A stretch of 64,000 bases of DNA from Emiliania huxleyi CCMP1516 (Eukaryota; Haptophyta; Isochrysidales; Noelaerhabdaceae). Below, one piece after another: positions 57,908 to 64,000 of the stretch (position 1 is the first letter of the stretch; each line of letters begins with the position of its first letter). Location of the stretch: assembly GCF_000372725.1 (NCBI RefSeq), contig NW_005198966.1, positions 2,007,537 to 2,071,536 of the forward strand, written 5' to 3'. The notes beneath the pieces are model-generated. The model made no database searches. It saw only the letters and a list, made by a program, of their open reading frames with translations, and was not told where the DNA came from. The translations under genes were made by a program, and so were the position numbers.

Positions 57908-60130
57908 TCAGTCCGTCTTCTTGGATCGCTTTTTGATCCGCTTGGACTTTGACGGGTCGCCTCCGCCGTCGCCGTCTTGCGCACCGTCGCCGTTTGGCAC
58001 GCCGTCGCCGCGCGTTCCGTACTCGTTGACGCGCGTCAGGTCGACCTTGTAGACATACCGCTGGTACATGAAGATGGCGAAGACGATGTCGTCGCGGAAG
58101 CAGGACATGCGGTGCAGCGTGGGCATCTTGATGATGAAGGCGAAGAGGTCGTCGATGAAGGTGTTCATCGCCTTGTACATGAAGAACTTCCACGGCAGGT
58201 GGGCGACGCTCTTGAGCCGCCAGTTGATGAAGAGCTGCGGCGTCATCACGATGAAGCCGCAGCCTGCGCCGCAGAGGAGGGGAGGGGAGGCGCGTCGCGC
58301 GGCACGCTCGCGGCGGGGTGCGGTCGAGAGCCGCCCTCACCGTAGACGAGGGCGACGAGCGACTCGAGCAGCCACGAGTACCAAGAGCGGTAGTACCACG
58401 TCAAGAGGCAGTAGACAGAGTAGCCGGCCACCAGCAGCAGCAGCGGAAGCAGCAGGTACCGGAAGGCGAGGCGGTCGTACTTCTCCGTGAGCGACTCGAC
58501 GCCGCCTGCCGCCAGAGCAGGCGCGCTGAGGAGGAGCTCTCGGCGGGAGCCGGCGGCGAGGCGGCTGTTTTGCCTGTGCGCTCCTTGTCCTCCTTGCGCA
58601 CCTGGACCGACTTGATGATCTTGAAGAAGCCCAGGATGAGGGTGAAGGCCGAGCCGACCTGGGCGGGCGAGGTGGCGGGTGAGCGCGCGAGTGACGCCGC
58701 GCGCTCCGCCGGGCGGGGGCGGTGTCCTTGGGCGAATTAAGGTTGCCTACTGGACTACGACTACCACTACCACTACGGTGTCCTGGACGAGCCAGGACGA
58801 GCCCTCCTCAATGAGGTAGAGGAGCACCACCAGCTCCATCGCCTGGTTGAGGAGGAGCGCGCGCGAGGAGAGGCCTGTGCGGGGCCGCCCCGCGCGTCGG
58901 TACGAGGCCCCGCCCTCGCACCGCCTCCCGCCGCCATACCTCGGCTGCCTCCCAGGGCGCCCTCTCGGCTATGTCGCCCTCTCGGCTATGTCTCGGCTTC
59001 TGGCTGGTGTCTCGCCTTCCATCGTCTCCATGCCGCGCCAAAAGGAGAGGTCGCTCTGGAAGGCGAGGACCTGTGGGACAGGTCAGGGACATGTCGAGGA
59101 TGTGTCGTGGACGTGTCAAGGAGAGGTCGCTCTGAAAAGGACGTCGAAGAGGAGGTGGACGGCTGAGACGCCCATCGTCGTGTAGAGCAGCGCGGGCGGC
59201 GTGTGCACGAACATCCCGCGCATGTCCTCCGACTCCTTCTCGCTGATGCCTGTGTGCAGCGCGGAAGGCCTCAGCGCGCGGGCTGTCGGGCCAGGCGGGG
59301 TTAACCCATGTCCGCCGCGCGCCGAGCTTGTCCTCGTTCATCTTGAAGGAGGCCTCGAGCTGCTGCATCCACGCGAAGCGCTTCACGCCCATCGGGCTCC
59401 ACGAGAGCTCGAGCGGCAGCTCCGTCGGCGAGACAGCGGAGTCGTTGATCGCGAGCCAGTGCTGCCGCATCACCGTCAGCTCGTTCGAGTAGAGCAGCGG
59501 CTTGTACGTGCCATCTCGGTCCATCAGCCGGCGCTGCAGCAGGTGGTGCTGGTAGTGCGGAGGCATCCCGCGAAACAGCTCGTGCGGCTCAAAGTCGACG
59601 ATCAGCGACAAGTGCAGCGCCGGCTTCCAGTGCGGAACCCACCTGTCCGGCGGCTGGCCGGCGATGGCGGCGGCCACCGCGCCGCGACGCAGCTCCTCCT
59701 CCCACGGCGCGGGTTCGCCGGTGGTGAGCTTGCGCAGCCCGAGCGGCTCGGGCCGAGCGCCGTGCACGACGAGCGCCTGCGTCAGCGTCGTCGTCGCCCA
59801 CGGGTCGTAGGAGCCGGTCGCGGCCGGGTCGGGCGAGCGGCCCTCGCGCGTGATGAAGGCGTGTGCAAAGAGCGAGCCGTTGGCGATGAGATGCCCCGTC
59901 ACCGGCACCTGCACCGTCGTGCTCTGCTGCGGCGCGTCATTCGCGTGCAGCAGCCCAGACACGTGCCAGATCGGCTCAGTGTTGTTGAAGTCGCGAAACC
60001 TCGGCCGCTCGGAGAGGTAGACGCGCAGGTCGAGGCGCTCGCCAGGAGGAAACGCGTTCTTGTGGTACCGGGCCTGCTGCGCTGCGCTGGCGCCGCCGCC
60101 GGAGAGCAGCGAGAGGGCCGACGCCAGCAT
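57908..60130 (-). CDS. CLPTM1-family membrane protein
   Basis: Exons 60130-59323, 59249-59143, 59070-59016, 58874-58777, 58658-58574, 58505-58341, 58263-57908; 557 aa. CLPTM1/CLPTM1L proteins are conserved multi-pass ER membrane proteins. Seen: YHKNAFPPGERLDLRVYLSE, NGSLFAHAFI, LYSNELTVMRQHWLAIN, KMNEDKLGISEKESEDMRGM, TTMGVSAVHLLFDVLAFQSD, LSFWRGMETMEGLSSRALLL, YDRLAFRYLLLPLLLLVAGY, SWYSWLLESLVALVYG, VMTPQLFINWRLKSVAHLPW, TFIDDLFAFIIKMPTLHRMS and CFRDDIVFAIFMYQRYVY, a full family signature. Introns alternate GC, GT, GC, GT, GC, GT. The tail is acidic then basic (SKSKRIKKRSKK, a possible ER-type or nuclear-type basic end). The intron after 59143 carries a near copy of the next exon's start. 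Confidence 0.95.
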
Positions 60131-60326
60131 CTTTTCACGCAGCCAGCAGTAGACACGCAGCTTTAGCACACCGATAACGCCACGACAGCGCTGGTTTTTT
60201 TTTCTTTTTTGCCTGGGTTTCTTTTTGTCCTCGGTTTACATGTATCTTGGCGCCATCTTGTGCCTTCACCATCTGCCTTCACCGACTGGCGGCTCGCGTG
60301 CCAGCATATCGCTCGTACACTTGTAT
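60131..60326. promoter_or_regulatory. Divergent promoter between CLPTM1 and NDUFAF7
   Basis: Only 196 bp separate the two ATGs. It contains a poly-pyrimidine run (ttttttttctttttt at 60195-60210), so transcription is likely to be shared or bidirectional. No TATA-like element is obvious. Confidence 0.55.
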
Positions 60327-61755
60327 ATGTCGCGGTTCGTGCGCAGCGCCCTTCGGCACACGCGCCGGGCGGGGAGTCGCGGGCGGTGCACCACCGTGGC
60401 GGTCGACACGTCAGGCCTGCTCGGCCGGCGCGCCGGCCCGCACCACCACCACCAGCACGCTGGCCTCCTGCGGGAGCTCGCGAGCCGCATCCGCTTCCGC
60501 GGCCCGCTCACGGTCGCCGAGTACATGGGCCTCGCGCTCACGCACCCGGAGCACGGCTACTACATGCGGCGCGACGCCTTTGGGCGCGCGGGCGACTTCA
60601 CCACGTCGCCCGAGGTCTGCCAGGCCTTTGGCGAGCTGGTCGGGGTGTGGTGCGTCGCGGCGTGGGAGGCGCTGGGCAGGCCCGCGCGGGTGCGGCTGGC
60701 CGAGGCGGGGCCCGGCCGGGGCACCCTGATGGCGGACCTGCTGCGCGCGTCCGCCGCCTTCCCCGCCTTCCGCGAGGCGGTGTGCGGCGTGCACCTGCTC
60801 GAGGTGTCGCCCTTCAACCGCGCGTCGCAGCGCAGCGCTCTCGAGCCCCTCGTGGCGGCCGGGCAGCTGCACTGGCACGCCGCCGTCTCGGAGTTGCCGC
60901 AGGAGCCCGTCCTGCTGGTCGCGCACGAGTTCCTCGACGCGCTGCCCGTGCACCAGTTTGTGAGGACTCGGGTCGGCTGGCGCGAAAAGCTGGTCGACCT
61001 GCGGGCGGGCGGCGAGGGCGGCGGCGAGGCGGGCGGCGAGGCGGGAGGGGAGGGCGGCGGCGAGGCGGGCGGCGAGGCGGGAGGGGAGGGCGGCGGCGAG
61101 GCGGGCGGCGAGGCGGACTTGGACGCCGACCCGCGACACCTCGATTTTGTCCTCTCGCCGTCGCCCACCCCCGCCTCGACCCTGCTGACCAAGGCGGCGC
61201 CGCCGCGTCCGCCCTCCCGCCGCCACCCCTCCCCGCCCGAGAGGCTGCCCGCCGGCCCCGCCGCAGGAGCTGCCGGCGCACGCAGACGCCGCAGAGGTGT
61301 CGCCGGCGGCGCTCTCCTTCGTGCAGGGGCTGAGCAGCCACCTCGCCGCGGCCGGCGGCGCCGCGCTGCTCATCGACTACGGCTCCGACGCGCCGCCGAG
61401 CGACTCGCTCCGCGGCATCCGCGGCCACCGCTTCGTCCACCCGCTGCACGCGCCCGGCGAGGCGGACCTGTCGGTCGACGTCGACTTTCGGGCGGTGCGC
61501 GCCGCCGCCACCGCCACCGACGCCGCGCTCGTCTGCCCGCCCCTGGTCGAGCAGCGCCACTTCCTCGCGGCGATGGGGCTCGAGGCGCGGGTCAACGCGC
61601 TCCTGCGCGCGGCCCCGAGCGACGAGGTTCGCCAGGCCTTGTTTGACGGGGCAACGCGGCTGGTCGAGAGCCCCGGCATGGGCTCGGCGTACAAGGCACT
61701 CGCGATCGCGCACCCGAGCATGGGCGGCGGCATTCCGGGCTTTGGGACAGCCTAG
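60327..61755 (+). CDS. NDUFAF7: NDUFAF7/MidA mitochondrial complex I assembly methyltransferase
   Basis: Exons 60327-61193 and 61267-61755; 451 aa, GC-AG intron (73 nt). The human protein is a SAM-dependent arginine methyltransferase acting on NDUFS2 in complex I assembly. Seen: GPLTVAEYMGLALTHPEHGY, AFGRAGDFTTSPEVCQAFGE, RLAEAGPGRGTLMADLLRA (SAM loop), HLLEVSP, LLVAHEFLDALPVHQFV, RVGWREKLVDL, and after the intron ALLIDYG and DVDFRAV. The leader MSRFVRSALRHTRRAG is a mitochondrial-type presequence. Between the two conserved halves is a Gly/Glu/Ala minis repeat (61008-61115) that lengthens the protein. An ATG at 60225 is less likely. Confidence 0.93.
61008..61116. repeat. 36-bp coding repeat inside NDUFAF7
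   Basis: Three copies of a 12-residue GGEGGGEAGGEA unit. It lies in an external loop between conserved blocks and is probably disordered. Confidence 0.85.
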
Positions 61756-61847
61756 CTCCAGCGTGACCTCTTGAGAGTATTGCAATGAAAAAGGAACTAT
61801 AGCAGACACATATATTCTCTCTGTTTCAGGCATATAACCGCCACTGA

Positions 61848-62720
61848 TTACCCCACTGTCCTTTGGAGCATCTCGTAGAGTCTCCGCGCCGGGCGCTTGT
61901 GCGCGGCGCCCTCCGCCCGTGCCACCTCAGCCCCAGTCGACGTGTCAAAGAGCACAAACGTGGGCAGCGTCTGGATGCGCAGCGCCTCGGACAGCGTCGA
62001 GCCGTCGCAAGCCGACTCGGCCGCCTCATCCGTCAGGTCGGCGACGGCAAACGCCACTCTGCCAGCGAGGCGCTCATGGCTCTCCCCGTCTGGCTCGGCG
62101 AGGCCGCGCCAACCCGGTTCGAGCCGCTTGCAGGGCACGCACCACTCCGCCGTGGCCCATACGCACAGGAACGGCGGAAGGGACGGCTGGCGGAGCAACG
62201 CGTGCAGCGCGGAGGCGACCGTCAGGGTGGGGACCCCCTCAAAGGCGTCTGCGGATGCCAGAGCGCCATCAGCAACTTCGCTGGTGAGCGGCTCTGCAAA
62301 TCCAGCCACACGCTGCCGGTCGGCGTCGGGCATGCTGCTGAGGCTGGCGGTCCACCGGCGATTCGCGGCGATCAGGTCGGGCTTGGTTCTCGCGCGTTCC
62401 ATCCGCTGCTGTGCAGTCGGCCGCGTTTTTGTGGGTGCTCCCGGGTCGTCGAGAGCAATGGCGTCAGTCGAGAGCAGCGCCAAATTCCGCTCGTGCACAA
62501 TCTCAGCTCGGATCTGCCCGCCTCGCTCTCGTATTCTAGTTACCGTCGGCTTGAGCTTCCCAGCGGCAGCGTCGAGGAGGGAGGCGTGGCTGGCCGTCGG
62601 CTGTGAAGGTGCTGGCGGCGGTGGTGGCGGCGGCGGTGGTGGCGGCGGCGGCGGCGGTGGTGGCGGCGGCGGCGGCGGTGGTGGCGGCGGTGGCGGTGGC
62701 GGTGGCGATGTTTGGGGCAT
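61848..62720 (-). CDS. Thioredoxin-fold protein with WCVPC motif
   Basis: From the ATG at 62720, 290 aa. The C-terminal domain is thioredoxin-like: FLCVWATAEWCVPCKRLEPG (active-site WCVPC near residues 193-197), VAFAVADLTDEA, and IQTLPTFVLFD with cis-Pro at about 253. The N-terminal part begins with about 30 consecutive Pro (a GCC/GGT microsatellite), then a charged helix and FAEPLTSE. Disulfide exchange is likely; target and compartment are unknown. Upstream sequence (62926-62722) has a protein-like frame (MATANFLHRRCEPHPQ, TIFFSYKAVKALAAKQLAKA) in another frame, so an earlier exon is likely and the true N-terminus is uncertain. Ends 92 bp from the convergent NDUFAF7 stop. Confidence 0.72.
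   Translation of the reverse strand: MPQTSPPPPPPPPPPPPPPPPPPPPPPPPPPPPPPPAPSQPTASHASLLDAAAGKLKPTVTRIRERGGQIRAEIVHERNLALLSTDAIALDDPGAPTKTRPTAQQRMERARTKPDLIAANRRWTASLSSMPDADRQRVAGFAEPLTSEVADGALASADAFEGVPTLTVASALHALLRQPSLPPFLCVWATAEWCVPCKRLEPGWRGLAEPDGESHERLAGRVAFAVADLTDEAAESACDGSTLSEALRIQTLPTFVLFDTSTGAEVARAEGAAHKRPARRLYEMLQRTVG
62595..62712. repeat. (GGC/GGT)n microsatellite
   Basis: Trinucleotide tract that encodes the poly-Pro run of the thioredoxin-fold gene on the minus strand. Confidence 0.92.
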
Positions 62721-62926
62721 TGCCGTCGAGGCGGTTGCGTCTCCTCGGCCTTGGCGAGCTGCTTCGCGGCGAGGGCCTTCACAGCCTTGTAGGAGAAGAA
62801 AATCGTCTTCTCGTATGGCGCTATGCGCTGGTCTGTGTCGATGGTCTGTGAGAGGTTGAGGTGCGAGCCCTGGAGGCCCTGGGGATGGGGTTCACACCGG
62901 CGATGGAGGAAGTTGGCAGTCGCCAC

Positions 62927-64000
62927 AGCTGTCCCGCCCTATCGTCGAGAGGGAGGGAGGGAGGGAGGGAGGGAGATATCGCGAGGTGAGGGGGGAGCTG
63001 CGGGACGGAAAGAGGGGAGAGCTGGCCGGGATGAGGAGTGAGAGCGCGCGGCGGTGGTGCGCCGCGCGCCGCCGCGCACCTGTAGCTGCACGCCTGCCTA
63101 GCGCACGGCCTCGCGCTCGGTCAAAGGGTGGCGGAAACGCGACGCGGAGGGCTGCGGCAGTTGCAGGAGCACCCACAAACCTAGTCGAACTACAAAAAGA
63201 AAGAAACAACCACCCAGATATGCGCGAACTATCAGCGCGAACTACACCCCCACACTAAGCTGCTAGGAAGGAATTCTCCCAACATGGAATTCCTTCCTAG
63301 ACGGCTTGGAGCCCGGAAAGCCAAGCACAAGGGGGGGGGGGGGGCAGGACACACGTCTGGTGCCCCCAGTCACTGCTTATCCTCGATCGATCGAATATAT
63401 ATCCCGAAATCCCGATAGCTTTGGCGATAGCTTTGGAGCGGGCGGGTGCAAACCGCCATCAGCTCGTTCGCTCGGCCGGCCGGGCTCTGCAGTACATCAG
63501 GGAGGATCTGTATAACCGGCCGATACCTCACCCCGCAAAAGTCGGAAATCTACGATCTCAGTTTTCAAGTTCCGCCGCACGGCCTGTGTCCTCCCTCCGT
63601 GTTGTTGAGAACACGCGATTGGGAACTGCCCTTGCCTGCCTTCGGAGCGGCTGTGGAGAGTTGCATTCGAGTTTCGACCTCGTCACCATCGGCTTCCCCT
63701 CGCGCGCCGCAGCCCGCCGCCCCGGCTCGAGCCTCACGATCCAATGGTAGCAACTCCTTCACCACTTCCCGTCAGACGCGTGCAACGCATCTTGGGCGGT
63801 GGAACGTCCTTTGGACTCATGGTGGCAGCAACCACGTACACGTACGCCCTCGTGATGCCTGAGCTCCGCACATCGCTGCCGTGGCCTAGATGCTGAACAC
63901 ACAGACGCACAAGACGAGACGGGCCACAAGAGGGAGGCGGCAACCTCGGCGGTAGCAGGCAGGCACAGGCTGACCTGCGCTGACCGGCATTGCCCTCTCT
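62927..64000. other. Right-end intergenic region
   Basis: GGGA tandem at 62951-62974, a 14-bp stem hairpin at 63263-63300, a poly-G run at about 63331-63345, tagctttggcg direct repeat near 63417-63430. No gene is supported; frames overlap on both strands. Confidence 0.5.
63263..63300. other. Perfect 14-bp stem hairpin
   Basis: ctaggaaggaattc pairs with gaattccttcctag across a 10-nt loop. No gene is nearby in a way that explains it; it could be an inverted repeat remnant or an RNA hairpin. Confidence 0.7.

Overview
The window is nuclear DNA of a photosynthetic eukaryote. Genes are split by short introns (about 60-165 nt), and protein families are eukaryotic. Plastid-type enzymes (IspF, plant-type ALA dehydratase, a PAP/fibrillin-like protein) begin with a hydrophobic signal-like leader, as expected for a secondary (red-lineage) plastid. 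The strong G+C bias, many microsatellites, and frequent GC-AG introns with acceptors of the form AG|G suggest a haptophyte (Emiliania/Chrysochromulina/Prymnesium-like). A pelagophyte or another GC-rich alga remains possible. There are no operons, CRISPRs or bacterial signals. Three N runs (15609-16004, 34398-34497, 54587-54686) show a draft assembly.

Layout. 1-11.7 kb: end of an RRM protein (+), ispF (-), msrA (+), a guanylate-binding-protein GTPase (-), a repeat-rich spacer, an F-box/RCC1 protein (-) and an RWDD3-like protein (-). 11.7-14 kb: dispersed repeats and an unresolved coiled-coil candidate. 14.1-20.4 kb: a very large secreted proline-rich protein with SdrD B-like and vWD-like domains, broken by an assembly gap in a 72-bp minisatellite. 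20.6-30.2 kb: a HAD-phytanoyl dioxygenase fusion (+), hemB (-), microsatellite-bearing repeats, a six-TM protein (+) and a class-IV-like histone deacetylase (+). 30.2-32.7 kb: a plastid-type thioredoxin reductase (-). 32.7-35.3 kb: repeats and a gap. 35.3-48 kb: CRAL-TRIO (+), an unknown protein between CTGACAGC tracts (+), two unknown proteins (-), a large OPR-like RNA-binding protein (+), an EF-hand/PAP-fibrillin fusion (-) and a sulfotransferase (-). 48-52 kb: gene-poor repeats. 52.2-54 kb: NT5DC-type 5'-nucleotidase (+). 54-57.6 kb: tandemly repeated ~1.2-1.3 kb unit. 57.9-62.9 kb: CLPTM1 (-) and NDUFAF7 (+) from one divergent promoter, then a thioredoxin-fold protein (-).

Functional links are only thematic: plastid isoprenoid and tetrapyrrole synthesis (IspF, ALAD), redox repair (MsrA, thioredoxin reductase, thioredoxin-like), and organelle expression and assembly (OPR protein, NDUFAF7). 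Exon structures were built by hand from reading frames, family conservation and splice sites. Of 43 introns placed this way, about 25 are GT-AG, 16 GC-AG and 2 appear GA-AG. No similarity search was run.
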